DNA of 64,000 nt from assembly GCA_023394955.1 (NCBI GenBank), contig JAEWZY010000004.1, positions 1 to 64,000 on the forward strand. The letters run 5' to 3'. The DNA is from Bacillota bacterium. Lineage in GTDB: Bacteria; Bacillota; UBA4882; UBA8346. A program made the translations under genes and the position numbers. Shown in pieces: positions 1 through 9,222 of this stretch (position 1 is the first letter of the stretch; each line of letters opens with the position of its first letter). The notes under the pieces were generated by a model. That model made no database searches, had not been told where the DNA came from, and saw only the letters and a program-made list of their open reading frames with translations.

Positions 1-2
1 AC

Positions 3-413
3 TATACGGCGGAGCAGTTAAGAGCGCATTTTCTTGGTTTGGGACTTGGCATCCGAAGCGTCGGATTTCAGCCCAAACCGTTAAATCCCACCGCTTCCGC
101 AAAGGATAGCGATCCGGTGCTGAAAGAGGGCAATCTACTGGCGAAAGATAATGCTCTCCGCCTTCAGATCCTGGCTGACGCTTTTCATATGATTCGAACA
201 GCTACGGCTCTGATGCATCCGATTGCGCCAATGGGAACCGAGATGATTCGCGAATATTTAAATCTGGGTGAAGATTTCTGGAACTGGGAATGGATATTCG
301 AACCCGTATATTTCTTTATGAATGATCCGCAGGAGCATAGGCTGAAGTTTCTTGAACCAAGAGTTGATTTTTTCAAAAAGCATTCAAACCAGATTAAAAC
401 AGAGAATATTTAA
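3..413 (+). CDS. Class I tRNA ligase, methionyl type, C-terminal part (5' end outside window)
   Basis: The reading frame is open from the window edge and ends at TAA 411-413, leaving about 136 residues. The remaining sequence (FLGLGLGIRSVGFQPKPLNP, then MHPIAPMGTEMIREYL, FWNWEWIFEP and a final KFLEPRVDFF) is what I know from the C-terminal end of a clostridial methionyl-tRNA-synthetase-like 'class I tRNA ligase family' protein. That end holds the anticodon-binding helical domain and charges tRNA in the cytoplasm. From memory, family members carry a longer helical stretch between DPVLKEGNLL and the HPIAP segment than is present here, so an in-frame internal loss is possible. A hairpin terminator follows the stop. 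Confidence 0.75.
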   Translation, partial: YTAEQLRAHFLGLGLGIRSVGFQPKPLNPTASAKDSDPVLKEGNLLAKDNALRLQILADAFHMIRTATALMHPIAPMGTEMIREYLNLGEDFWNWEWIFEPVYFFMNDPQEHRLKFLEPRVDFFKKHSNQIKTENI

Positions 414-453
414 CAGTTAAATTTAAATTACATTTTAAAAATCTGCGAAACAG

Positions 454-487
454 GGCGGAAAATGTCGGAGATCCGCCTTCTTTTTTA
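454..487 (+). terminator. Rho-independent terminator
   Basis: A GGCGGA arm (454-459) pairs with TCCGCC (472-477) and is followed by TTCTTTTTT. It closes the tRNA ligase transcript. Confidence 0.7.
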
Positions 488-513
488 AAAAATATCGGAC
501 TTAGCTCGATTTT

Positions 514-544
514 TTGACTAAACTAATGACATTTTCGGTATAAA
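514..544 (+). promoter_or_regulatory. Candidate sigma-A promoter of the phosphate transporter
   Basis: TTGACT at 514-519 and TATAAA at 539-544 are separated by 19 bases, slightly long for a vegetative promoter. The start codon lies about 125 bases further on. Confidence 0.35.
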
Positions 545-668
545 AGGATAAAATAATGCTTGTGCGCGGAAAATCTTTTAAAGATCCCCGGATTCGATTT
601 AGAAAATTAAAGGAATTACTGATTACGGAATCTTAATACATAATTTCAACCTTTAAAGGAGGGGACGG

Positions 669-1721
669 ATGACAGTTACATTAGAGGATTTTTTGAGTCA
701 ATTAATATTAAATCCGGCACTTGTGATTACTTCGATTCTAACATTGGGAGTCGTCCTGGTTAATGGATGGACCGATGCCCCAAATGCCATTGCTACTTGT
801 GTATCTACCAGGTCAATGGGGCCTCGCGCCGCGATTATCATGGCGGCTGTCTTTAATTTTCTTGGTGTTTTGGTAATGACAGCAATCAATGCGACAGTAG
901 CGCAAACTATTTATAAGCTGGTTGATTTTGGGGGAGATTCACATGAAGCATTGGTCGCTCTTTGCGCGGCGCTCTTTGCTATTGTGCTATGGGCGACGGC
1001 TGCTTGGTGGTTCGGTATCCCGACCAGTGAGAGCCATGCTTTGATCGCGGGAATATCGGGGGCGGCCATTGCCTTACAGGGAGGTATTTCCGGAATCAAT
1101 CCCGCCGAATGGGTAAAAGTAATCTACGGATTGGTACTTTCAACCGGCATGGGATTCGGCTCGGGCTGGCTCATTGTCAAGTTGATCGAAAAAACGTGCT
1201 ACGATTTTGATCGCAGAAAAACCTTTTGTCCGTTTAAAAATGCTCAAATTGCGGGTGGAGCCGGTATGGCATTTATGCATGGCGCCCAGGACGGCCAGAA
1301 GTTTATGGGTGTGTTCATGCTGGGAATGTTTTTAGCCCAGGGACAAGCAAATGTTACGGAGTTCCAGATTCCCATCTGGCTGATGTTGCTTTGTTCGGCA
1401 GTGATGGCGCTGGGTACTTCCATTGGGGGATACCGGATCATCAAATCCGTAGGAATGGATATGGTGAAACTCGATAAACATCAGGGTTTCTCCGCCGATT
1501 TGGCGGCCGTGATTTGCCTATTGATCGCTTCCGTCACCGGCATTCCCGTAAGCACTACCCATACTAAGACAACAGCCATTATGGGGGTCGGCGCCGCGAA
1601 ACGCTTATCTTCGGTAAACTGGGGTATAGTCCGGGAGATGGTGCTGGCGTGGGTTCTTACCTTTCCCGGGTGCGGGCTTGTCGGATGGCTAATGGCGGAA
1701 TTATTCATGCGGTTATTTTAA
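669..1721 (+). CDS. pit: PiT-family inorganic phosphate transporter
   Basis: A 350-residue hydrophobic permease that imports inorganic phosphate with a cation across the cytoplasmic membrane. The two duplicated PiT signatures are visible: NGWTDAPNAIATCVSTRSM near residues 32-50 and GIPVSTTHTKTTAIMGVGA near 291-309. Membrane segments fill most of the rest, with a short basic cytoplasmic loop (CYDFDRRKTFCPF) in the middle. The ATG has a strong AAAGGAGGGG site. The next gene, 76 bases downstream, encodes a DUF47 protein, the usual partner of Pit permeases, so the two are probably one operon. Confidence 0.93.
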   Translation: MTVTLEDFLSQLILNPALVITSILTLGVVLVNGWTDAPNAIATCVSTRSMGPRAAIIMAAVFNFLGVLVMTAINATVAQTIYKLVDFGGDSHEALVALCAALFAIVLWATAAWWFGIPTSESHALIAGISGAAIALQGGISGINPAEWVKVIYGLVLSTGMGFGSGWLIVKLIEKTCYDFDRRKTFCPFKNAQIAGGAGMAFMHGAQDGQKFMGVFMLGMFLAQGQANVTEFQIPIWLMLLCSAVMALGTSIGGYRIIKSVGMDMVKLDKHQGFSADLAAVICLLIASVTGIPVSTTHTKTTAIMGVGAAKRLSSVNWGIVREMVLAWVLTFPGCGLVGWLMAELFMRLF

Positions 1722-1797
1722 TATTCGGACAGCCGTCCGCGTAAACATCCTATCCTGTTGAAAGCTATAATTAATGTGCGATAAGGAGAATAATAAG

Positions 1798-2421
1798 ATG
1801 GCGCGAAAAAAAGATGAGAATTATTTCGGTATATTTGTCGAATTGGCGCAATATTCCCGTGATGCCGCTGTTCTTTTAAACGAAATTATAATCAATTTCA
1901 AAGCAAGTGATCTGGAAGAAAAAATGATACAGATGCATAATATTGAGCAAGCTGGTGATGTAGGAAGACACCGGATGATGGAAAAACTGGTCCGGGAATT
2001 CATCACTCCCATTGAGCGGGAAGATATCGTAGCCTTGGCTGATGCGATTGATAATGTGACGGATACCATTGAAGATGTTATGTTGCGGATTTATATGTTT
2101 AACTTTACCGCCATGCGTGAAGACGCCATTAAAATGGCGGGCCTTATTATTAAATGTTGTGACGCTCTAAAGGAAGCCTTACAGGAGTTCCATAATTTTC
2201 GCAAGTCCCAGACCCTCCATAAACTGCTCGTTGAGATCAATCATTTGGAGGAGGAAGGAGATACCTTGTTTGTGAAGGCGACTAGGAACTTATTTGTCAA
2301 TGAAAAGAATTCCATTGAAATTTTGGCTTGGAGGGAGACCTTGGATTATATGGAAAAGTGCTGCGACGCCTGTGAAGATGTAGCCGAAGTAATTGAAAGC
2401 GTGATGATGAAGAACTCGTAA
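1798..2421 (+). CDS. DUF47 (PhoU-like) phosphate transport accessory protein
   Basis: A 207-residue, all-helical, charged protein of the DUF47/TIGR00153 family. It has the PhoU-like pattern of long helices with acidic/His pairs (EQAGDVGRHRMM, LEEEGDTLF) that in relatives bind metal clusters. Family members sit beside PiT permeases and are thought to modulate phosphate uptake. This ATG is chosen because AAGGAG at 1783-1788 lies 9 bases before it. An in-frame start at 1774 has no such site. The adjacent pit gene supports the assignment. Confidence 0.88.
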   Translation: MARKKDENYFGIFVELAQYSRDAAVLLNEIIINFKASDLEEKMIQMHNIEQAGDVGRHRMMEKLVREFITPIEREDIVALADAIDNVTDTIEDVMLRIYMFNFTAMREDAIKMAGLIIKCCDALKEALQEFHNFRKSQTLHKLLVEINHLEEEGDTLFVKATRNLFVNEKNSIEILAWRETLDYMEKCCDACEDVAEVIESVMMKNS

Positions 2422-2607
2422 GAGTTGAGAAGAGAGAGTATATTCAAAGATAAGAAATGCAGGAGACAAGAGTCAGGCGCCGGAAATGACGGCTTTCAAA
2501 AGAGACTATTTCTTTATTACCTTTTGGCCATAGGATATGTGCTATTTGGAAGGGAGGAGAGAAATAGTTAAGCTTTGAGACTATATTATTAGAGAAGGTG
2601 AAGGATT

Positions 2608-3018
2608 ATGGAAAAAACATTGGTGTTAATCAAACCGGATGGGGTTGAACGAAGATTAATCGGCCAGATTATTTCGATTTATGAAAGAAAAGGGCTCGAC
2701 ATAACCGCCTTAAAATTTATCAAGCCCTCCGTAGAAATTGCGGAAAAACATTATATTGAACATAAGGATAAGCCGTTCTTTACGGAACTGGTTAATTTTA
2801 TTACCAGGGGAAAGGTATGCGCCATGATTATTCAAGGGGACAATGTGGTCAAAACGGTCAGAAAAATTAACGGAGCGACGGATCCGGCAGAGGCGGAGAT
2901 GGGCACCATCAGAGGCCAATTCGCTTTATCTAAGTCAGAAAACATAGTTCATGCTTCCGATTCGGCCGAAAGCGCCGAACGGGAGATCAAAATATGGTTT
3001 CCTGAGATTAACAGCTAG
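2608..3018 (+). CDS. ndk: Nucleoside diphosphate kinase
   Basis: A 136-residue enzyme that moves the gamma phosphate of ATP to other NDPs through a phosphohistidine. The N-terminal LVLIKPDGVERRLIG, the ATDPAEAEMGTIRGQF loop and the NIVHASDS motif are present, with H115 the expected catalytic histidine. Length is typical of the family. AGGTGAAGG precedes the ATG. It appears monocistronic, with 186 bases of non-coding DNA before it and a convergent chemoreceptor gene behind. The upstream spacer holds a loose inverted repeat, ACTATTTCT at 2505-2513 against AGAAATAGT at 2560-2568, of unknown meaning. Confidence 0.97.
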   Translation: MEKTLVLIKPDGVERRLIGQIISIYERKGLDITALKFIKPSVEIAEKHYIEHKDKPFFTELVNFITRGKVCAMIIQGDNVVKTVRKINGATDPAEAEMGTIRGQFALSKSENIVHASDSAESAEREIKIWFPEINS

Positions 3019-3080
3019 CTACGGATCGCTAAATGGATGGTCATTATAACAGGTTTGGTGGTGAATTAATTACAATTAGT

Positions 3081-4763
3081 TTATCCTAGATCAAACATCC
3101 CCACGGCTTGCTTTAAGCTAGCGGCAATTTGCGCCAGTTTGTCCGCTAAAAGGGTTACTTGTTCCATCGAAGCGTTTTGTTCTTCGGCAACTGCCGAAAC
3201 CTCCTCAGTACTGGCAAGGTTTTGTTCGCTAATCGCGGCAATCGCGCTAACAGCTTCGGTCGCTTTTTCATTATTGGCAGCCATTTGTCTGGTAGAGGCT
3301 ACGATCAGCTCAATTTGAGCTACGGTATTCATTAACGCCTTATAAATTTCCTGGAACGTTACGGTAGCCTCTTCCGCTAAATTTTTGCCTGCTTCCGCCC
3401 GGGAGATTTCTTGTTGCATTACTGCCACAGCATGGTCGGTACGGACTTTCATCTGGATAATTAATTCGGATATCAGTCGGGCCGACTGTTTTGATTGTTC
3501 GGCCAGCTTTGCGGTTTCTTTAGCGACAACCGCAAAACCCTTTCCATGTTCTCCGGCGCGGGCGGCTTCGATTGAAGCGTTTAAAGCCAATAAACTCGTT
3601 TGTTCCGCTATACCTTCGATGATGGAAGTGATGCCGCTAATCTCTTCCGAAGTGCTAATTAAGGTATTAATGACTTCGGCTACTTCCTTTGTGGAATGAT
3701 ACAAAGCATTGATCTCCAATGCTACATCATTAGCGGCTTTTTGCCCGAGTTCAGCTGATTGGGCCACTTTGCCGGAAAAGTCCCCTATTCTTTTTGAGTC
3801 TTGGGTCACTTGAATAACCATCTCCGATAGCTTTTGAATTGAATCAACCGCTTCCGTAATTTGTTTGACCTGTTCCGAAGAGGCGGTAGCGAGTTCTTCG
3901 GCTGCCCTGGCTACTTCCGTTGCTGCCAGACCGGTTTCCTTCGAAACCGATATTAGCTCAGCGCTGACATTGTCTACAGTATTTGATTGATCACTAATAT
4001 TAGTTATTAAACCCCTTAAACCCAAAATTGCTTGACTTAATCCTTTAACTACCTCGGTGACTTCGCGAGAACCTACAGTGCTAGTAATACTATGGGATAA
4101 ATCTCCGGTTTCCAGCGATTTTACCCTGGCGACCATTTTTTTTAAAGGTTTGGAAATAAAGCCGGCGATGAGCAGACCAATCAAGGTTGTGATAATAGAG
4201 CTTATTAGGACTATTATTATATTCATTTTTTTTAATTTTGTCGCAAGACTGTCATTGTCCAAAAATAAATTATAATTAATATTACTAGTCGTGATCCGCA
4301 AACGTCTTATCAGGCCATGTAAATCATCAATAGCTTGACTAAGAATCGCCAAATTAGCGGAATTAGCCGGTTCAGACAAGATCGCTTTTATTTCGTCGAA
4401 ATTTCTTGTTAATCCCTCGTTAATCGACGCATCAATACTCTTTATGGTTTTAACCTTGTTAAATAATACATTCACATTCGTTTTGAGAGCCGAACTTACC
4501 GTGGCTTCCTTCGCAAGGGCCGCCAAATAGTGACTCCGAATTTTTTCAATTTCAATTTCAACGTTGGAGGTATTTTCTTCCCCTATGCCAGTTGTATTAG
4601 TATATAGTTTTTTAGTATTTTGCTGGATGGTATCCATAGCTTTAAAACTGATAACACTTTGAATCCCCATCGAAACAATCATCATGGTAATAATCATTAA
4701 AAGATAGTAGAATACATTTATTTTGGAGAGAATTATTTTTAATAATGAAAGTAATTTAGACAC
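3081..4763 (-). CDS. Methyl-accepting chemotaxis protein
   Basis: A 560-residue transmembrane chemoreceptor. The order is cytoplasmic start, membrane segment 1 (about 15-38), a helical extracytoplasmic sensor of roughly 140 residues of 4-helix-bundle type, membrane segment 2 (about 181-203), a HAMP domain (about 200-255) and a long signalling coiled coil. The hairpin tip (EQTSLLALNASIEAARAGE, then GKGFAVVAKE) near residues 390-430 is the conserved site that contacts CheA/CheW. No ligand can be inferred. No chemotaxis or flagellar gene is next to it. The start is followed by a hydrophobic stretch and has a GAGGTG site just upstream. Confidence 0.94.
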   Translation of the reverse strand: MSKLLSLLKIILSKINVFYYLLMIITMMIVSMGIQSVISFKAMDTIQQNTKKLYTNTTGIGEENTSNVEIEIEKIRSHYLAALAKEATVSSALKTNVNVLFNKVKTIKSIDASINEGLTRNFDEIKAILSEPANSANLAILSQAIDDLHGLIRRLRITTSNINYNLFLDNDSLATKLKKMNIIIVLISSIITTLIGLLIAGFISKPLKKMVARVKSLETGDLSHSITSTVGSREVTEVVKGLSQAILGLRGLITNISDQSNTVDNVSAELISVSKETGLAATEVARAAEELATASSEQVKQITEAVDSIQKLSEMVIQVTQDSKRIGDFSGKVAQSAELGQKAANDVALEINALYHSTKEVAEVINTLISTSEEISGITSIIEGIAEQTSLLALNASIEAARAGEHGKGFAVVAKETAKLAEQSKQSARLISELIIQMKVRTDHAVAVMQQEISRAEAGKNLAEEATVTFQEIYKALMNTVAQIELIVASTRQMAANNEKATEAVSAIAAISEQNLASTEEVSAVAEEQNASMEQVTLLADKLAQIAASLKQAVGMFDLG

Positions 4764-5152
4764 ATTATTTCACCTCGGTTTAATCATAACGTATGAAATT
4801 TAAGGTTGCCGTAACAAATATTTAACAACTAACATCGGTATCGGCAAATCGGATCCACTTCTTTATAGTTTCCTAATCCCTTTTTCAGTAATGGCGGACG
4901 TTTTCGCATAGAGAACGTAAAAAGATATCATTTATCGACGCTTAACAGTCGATCTGTTTCAGAGGATGAGAGAAATTAGCGGGAAAGGAATAAGGGGAAA
5001 TTAGAGATAAGATTTTCAAATGGGAAAACTGCCTCTAGATTTGTCATATACCGCCGATTATGTTATATGTCATGCAGTTCTGTAAAGGGTAGGTCATTTG
5101 AGAGAAAAATTGCAATACGGTAAGATTTAGAATAATACATATGGAGGCGGTT
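4764..5152. other. Divergent intergenic region between chemoreceptor and SDR genes
   Basis: About 390 AT-rich bases that must hold the promoters of two divergent genes. I see only a short CGAC/GTCG hairpin near 4937-4952. There is no convincing -35/-10 pair, terminator, RNA gene or coding frame. Confidence 0.5.
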
Positions 5153-5935
5153 ATGAATTTTGAAAGCAAGATTTGTATAATCACCGGAGGGGCCAATGGA
5201 ATCGGGCTCTGTATCGTCAATGAGTTTATTAAAAAGGGGGCAAAGGTAGTTTTTATAGATCTTGATAAAGCAGGCGGGGAAAGAGCTTTGAATAATATCA
5301 AAGCTAACGGCGGCGATGGCCTGTTTTATTGGGGTGATATCGCCGAAAGAATAGTGCTGGAAAACTTCGCGCGCCAAGTCATTGAAACTTACGGCCGCAT
5401 CGATTATCTGATCAATAATGCTTGTTTAAGCCGGAAAGGGATCATTTCCGGTTGCGATTATGATGGTTTCAATTATGTCTTCAATGTAGGAGTGACAGCC
5501 CCGTATATGCTGGCCAAGCTATTCCGGGATCATTTCGGCGCGGGCGGAGCTATTGTAAATATTGCCTCGACTCGGGCCGTCATGTCGCAGCAAGACACTG
5601 AGAGTTACACTGCCGCTAAAGGCGGCATATCCGCTTTGACTCACGCTCTGGCCGTAAGCCTTGCCGGTAAAGTTAGGGTTAATAGTGTAAGTCCCGGGTG
5701 GATCGATGTTAGTGCTAATTATGACCCGGATTTTGATAGTAAACACAGCCTGGCCGATAAGCATCAGCATCCTGCAAGCCGGGTTGGCAAGCCCCTTGAT
5801 ATTGCCCGGGCCGTAATGTTCTTGTGCGATGAAGAGAATGGTTTTATCACCGGCGAAAACATCACCATTGATGGAGGTATGACCAAACAAATGATCTACC
5901 ACGGCGATTATGGTTGGGGATATAGAGAACCTTAG
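5153..5935 (+). CDS. Short-chain dehydrogenase/reductase
   Basis: A 260-residue classical SDR, expected to be an NAD(P)H-dependent oxidoreductase in the cytoplasm. The TGGANGIG cofactor motif (about residues 11-18), the NNA motif, a catalytic serine in IVNIAST, the YTAAK catalytic pair and the NSVSPGWID segment are all present. The substrate cannot be told from sequence. The start at 5153 is preferred over an in-frame start at 5141 because GGAGG at 5143-5147 precedes it. The gene stands alone and converges on the AraC-type regulator. Confidence 0.9.
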   Translation: MNFESKICIITGGANGIGLCIVNEFIKKGAKVVFIDLDKAGGERALNNIKANGGDGLFYWGDIAERIVLENFARQVIETYGRIDYLINNACLSRKGIISGCDYDGFNYVFNVGVTAPYMLAKLFRDHFGAGGAIVNIASTRAVMSQQDTESYTAAKGGISALTHALAVSLAGKVRVNSVSPGWIDVSANYDPDFDSKHSLADKHQHPASRVGKPLDIARAVMFLCDEENGFITGENITIDGGMTKQMIYHGDYGWGYREP

Positions 5936-5958
5936 AGAACGATAGGTATTTAAGTAAA

Positions 5959-6831
5959 TTAAGTTGACAGATTACTTTCAATTGGGATATAGATTTCACT
6001 TTCCGACTCTTCATTATCCGGCCCGCAGTAGTTTTTTCCATAATACTCGAAGTTGTACGGTAGTGATAACTTGTAATCCGACTGGGGTAGCCAGGTTTCA
6101 TAGATGTATCGGTACGTTAATCCCACATTACAAGCAAGTCCTTTATGGATAAAACGCAAATATTTGGCGGAAGGCAGACTTTTGCCGACCAAGTTGATGC
6201 CGATCTGGTCCAAATCAGATACCTCGACCGCGCACATTACAAAGAAACCATTTAAATCGTAATTTTGGGGCCAAAAAGCGACTTGGTAGAAACGTTCCGG
6301 AATGATCCGGTTATTAATCTTACCTATATCTGCTGAAAATTTGGTCCATAACTCCGTAATAATCCGGGTGGAACCTTGAACCAGAGTTGTTGGACCCAAT
6401 AGGCGGATTGAATTAAGTTCCATAATTTCCGGTTCGATTGTTCTAATTTTAGCTATTTGGCGGAGGTTTTTTCCGGTGATGGCGGTTAACAGAGGTAAGT
6501 GTCCCAAAGTGGCATTTTTTCTAAGCTCGGTAGGGTTAAGTCCAAAAGTTCGTTTAAAGGCACGGTTAAATGTTTCGCTGCCATTAAACTGATAAGCGAA
6601 GGCAATATCACTAATCTTCCTTTGGGAATTCAAAATATCTTTGGCGGATTCGGAAAGGCGGCGTCTTAAAAGATAGTCCTTGGGGGAATGACCGGTCACG
6701 CCATGAAATAAGCGGCTGAAATGGTAAAGAGAATAGCCGATTTCCATTGAAATATCCAATACCGTAATTTCATTTTGGAGGTTGGCTTCTATAAACTGAA
6801 TTGCTTTCAAAATTACATCTTGATTTGACAT
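5959..6831 (-). CDS. AraC-family regulator with GyrI-like effector domain
   Basis: A 290-residue transcription factor. The N-terminal ~105 residues hold two AraC helix-turn-helix motifs (YHFSRLFHGVTGHSPKDYLL, then IAFAYQFNGSETFNRAFKRT). The C-terminal ~160 residues resemble the GyrI/effector-binding domain that binds small amphipathic compounds in Rob/BmrR-type regulators. The start is placed at 6831, where AAAGGCG precedes ATG. The longer frame to 6888 runs into repeat-like DNA (the gacgcagag region). It lies convergent to the SDR gene, and no target operator is evident. Confidence 0.88.
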   Translation of the reverse strand: MSNQDVILKAIQFIEANLQNEITVLDISMEIGYSLYHFSRLFHGVTGHSPKDYLLRRRLSESAKDILNSQRKISDIAFAYQFNGSETFNRAFKRTFGLNPTELRKNATLGHLPLLTAITGKNLRQIAKIRTIEPEIMELNSIRLLGPTTLVQGSTRIITELWTKFSADIGKINNRIIPERFYQVAFWPQNYDLNGFFVMCAVEVSDLDQIGINLVGKSLPSAKYLRFIHKGLACNVGLTYRYIYETWLPQSDYKLSLPYNFEYYGKNYCGPDNEESESEIYIPIESNLST

Positions 6832-7022
6832 TACAATCGCCTTTGTTCTTATTTCGCTAAAGGTCTTTATCGCCCGCAGAGACGCCAAGACGCAGAGAAA
6901 GACCTTTGATTCTTATTTTACCTTTTCAATAACGCTGCGTCTCTACAAGGAGAATACAAAATTCTTCATAGTTCATGTTTTAAGTATAAAATACCTTTGG
7001 CCCTATTTCAATCTAGTACTCA

Positions 7023-7508
7023 TCAACAGGCGTTGACAAATTCGGCTGCCCAGTCGAAACTACCTGATTCCTCATAATATTTCGGCCAATGGGAACACCA
7101 AGCCGGGACGGATACTTCCCTAATCCGCTCAATGGATGGATGGTATGGTTTAAGATCGATAATCGGGGTACCGTCTTCAGTGTCGATATAAGGAACCTGA
7201 ATTATTCCCCGTTGATGATCCACGGTTAAAATAGGCGCGACACTTAATCCAATTGGATTTGGTCGCATCTGAGAACGGGTAGCGAAGATTCCCATTTTTG
7301 GCGGAGAATTTTTATAGGGCTGTTCTACTTCCAGAATAAAGCGATTTTCCGTGCTGTCGGAAAGATGAGGCCACCATAACACATTAACATGACTAAATGT
7401 AGACAATTCTTTTAACCCCGGGATATATTCCTTAGCAATCTCCAGAAAAAAACCTTCTTGTCTAGCACGCACATACCCGATGGGCGATACTGTAAATGAG
7501 TCTTTCAT
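7023..7508 (-). CDS. trmO: TrmO/TsaA-like SAM-dependent methyltransferase
   Basis: A 161-residue protein of the UPF0066/TrmO family, a beta-barrel SAM enzyme that in E. coli N6-methylates t6A37 in threonine tRNA. Visible family signatures are the N-terminal SPIGYVRA, the FATRSQMRPNPIGLSV substrate/SAM motif and DTEDGTPIIDLKPYHP. The start at 7508 follows AAGGAG. The upstream in-frame start at 7541 lacks a site. Similar small UPF0066 proteins with other roles exist, so the tRNA substrate is inferred from the family. Confidence 0.85.
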   Translation of the reverse strand: MKDSFTVSPIGYVRARQEGFFLEIAKEYIPGLKELSTFSHVNVLWWPHLSDSTENRFILEVEQPYKNSPPKMGIFATRSQMRPNPIGLSVAPILTVDHQRGIIQVPYIDTEDGTPIIDLKPYHPSIERIREVSVPAWCSHWPKYYEESGSFDWAAEFVNAC

Positions 7509-7718
7509 ATAACTGTCTCCTTCAAATTTATTGTTTGTCACAGCTATATTCTAATTAAAATCAGACGCATTGTCCTGATGCTTTTTGCGGTAAATAAGGC
7601 AAATAACTAAAAAATATCAGGATAGTTTGATTATTTTTGCTAAGCATAAATTAGCGGAAGTCGTCACTAAAGACAGGATATAAAATGAATTGTTGATAAA
7701 CAAAAAGGGACTGGAAGA

Positions 7719-8171
7719 ATGATAATCGGCGTAATCTCCGATACTCATGGGTTAATCCGGGCTAAAGTATTGGAAACTTTTAAAGGAACTGACGTAATAT
7801 TCCATGGAGGAGATATCGGGAGCATTGAAGTCTTAAGAGTGCTTGAAAAGATTGCTCCGGTGGTAGCGGTTCGAGGGAATTGCGACCGTGATGATTGGAG
7901 CAAGGAGATTCCCGTCAGTCGCTACATTGAAGTAGGGGAGCGCTGGTTTTTGATCATCCATAATCTACATGACTTAAAAAATCCTCCCAACCCTTTGGAT
8001 GCGGTCATTTTCGGGCACTCGCATCAATCAAAGGTATACTCAAATAATGAGATTCTTTATTTAAATCCGGGAAGCGCCGGCCCGAGAAGATTTCGGCTCC
8101 CGGTTACGTGCGCTCGGATCAGGATTGACAATGGAATTATGATACCTGAGGTTATTGAGTTGCAACTTTGA
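7719..8171 (+). CDS. YfcE/MJ0936-type metallophosphoesterase
   Basis: A 150-residue calcineurin-like phosphodiesterase. All metal-binding motifs are present in order: ISDTHG at the N-terminus, HGGDIG, RGNCDRDD, FGHSHQSKV and NPGSAGPRR. Relatives hydrolyse simple phosphodiesters, and the physiological substrate is unknown. GGACTGGAAG precedes the ATG. The gene is divergent from the TrmO-like gene and is not obviously part of an operon. Confidence 0.9.
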   Translation: MIIGVISDTHGLIRAKVLETFKGTDVIFHGGDIGSIEVLRVLEKIAPVVAVRGNCDRDDWSKEIPVSRYIEVGERWFLIIHNLHDLKNPPNPLDAVIFGHSHQSKVYSNNEILYLNPGSAGPRRFRLPVTCARIRIDNGIMIPEVIELQL

Positions 8172-8543
8172 TACTTCCGAAAATTCCATGTCTTACTTTC
8201 GCATTTTCCACAATTCTCAAGAATAGCATTTATACAATGGAAACAACGATCTCATACCTTTTACCTGTTACATTTGGCCTTTTTATAAAAATAAAAAGTG
8301 GTTCTGATTTTATGACAAGTTACATATCTTTTAACAAGATGTTAAAATGTTTCTTTGGGAACTAGGCATAATCGAAGTAATAACTAAAGGCTAATCTTTA
8401 AGGGAAGAACCGCGAAAATAGAATAGACAATATGGTAGAGAATTGGAGACCATAATGACTGCGCTTAAAGGTGTTAAGTTTAGTTGTTATGGTTTTTTCA
8501 CATATCTCGGAAATATCAAAATTAGTAAAGCCGGTGAAGGGAA
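8172..8543. other. Leader region of the glycerol operon
   Basis: About 370 AT-rich bases before glpP. They contain an AT-rich hairpin (CTTTTTAT/ATAAAAAG, 8279-8298), the TTTTAACA/TGTTAAAA palindrome listed separately, and a short TATGGT/ACCATA repeat at 8431-8454. A 65-codon open frame at 8168-8365 lacks a ribosome site and a protein-like composition. I do not call it a gene. Confidence 0.5.
8329..8347. promoter_or_regulatory. 19-base palindrome upstream of glpP, possible operator
   Basis: TTTTAACA (8329-8336) and TGTTAAAA (8340-8347) are a perfect inverted repeat with a 3-base centre, about 200 bases before glpP. There is no T-run of terminator type after it. A binding site for a dimeric regulator is plausible, but the regulator is unknown. 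Confidence 0.35.
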
Positions 8544-9107
8544 ATGAACGGAGATAGTTACTGTTACTATTTCGATAATCCCATTATTGCGGCGGTAAGA
8601 GATATTTGCGATCTAAATGAAGCGCTCCGGAGTAATGTATCATCTATTTTTTTGTTAACCGGTACTCTACTGAATATTAAGGATATTGTGACGGAGTGCA
8701 AGGGGAAAAAGTTTATCTTTTTACACGTGGATTTAATCGCCGGATTAGACAGTGACTTTGAGGCCTTGAGATATCTGGCGGAAGCGGTGAGGCCTAACGG
8801 GATCATTTCTACCAGGAACAATGTGATTAAAAACGGGAAAGTAATGGGATTTTGCACTATTCAAAGATATTTTTGCATGGATTCTTTGGCGTTCCGCACC
8901 GGAATCCGAACGATCGAACAGACCAACCCGGATATCGTGGAAGTGCTCCCCGGAGTTATTCCCAAAGCCGTAGCTTATATGGTATCCCAACTTAAGAACC
9001 CAATTATTACAGGAGGCATGGTTACTACGAAGGAGGATGTGATCGCCGCTTTACAAAATGGCGCGATCGCTGTCTCAACTAGTTGTAAGGAGCTTTGGAA
9101 CAAGTAA
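8544..9107 (+). CDS. glpP: Glycerol-3-phosphate responsive antiterminator
   Basis: A 187-residue protein of the GlpP family, a TIM-barrel-like RNA-binding antiterminator. In Bacillus it senses glycerol-3-phosphate and allows read-through of leader terminators of glp genes. Diagnostic stretches include NPIIAAVRD, FLHVDLIAGL, IISTRNNVIK, VEVLPGVIPK and ITGGMVTTKEDV. GGTGAAGGG precedes the ATG. It heads a glycerol operon that contains a hairpin with T-run (11653-11705), the most likely RNA target in this window. Confidence 0.93.
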   Translation: MNGDSYCYYFDNPIIAAVRDICDLNEALRSNVSSIFLLTGTLLNIKDIVTECKGKKFIFLHVDLIAGLDSDFEALRYLAEAVRPNGIISTRNNVIKNGKVMGFCTIQRYFCMDSLAFRTGIRTIEQTNPDIVEVLPGVIPKAVAYMVSQLKNPIITGGMVTTKEDVIAALQNGAIAVSTSCKELWNK

Positions 9108-9222
9108 ATAAATAATAGGGGAGATATAGAGGCCGTTTTAATTGACACGCTGAAAAATGATTGATTACGGTGGTCTTTTTTATATCAAAAACCCTGAAAT
9201 TGGGGCAAAGGAGGTGAAATCA

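Noticed and set aside
6850..6960. Extended N-terminus of the AraC regulator
   Set aside because: The extension reads through repeat-like gacgcagag DNA, and the helix-turn-helix domain begins right after the 6831 start.
8168..8365. Small protein overlapping the phosphodiesterase stop
   Set aside because: No ribosome site and an irregular composition. It lies over an AT-rich hairpin and a palindrome that look regulatory.
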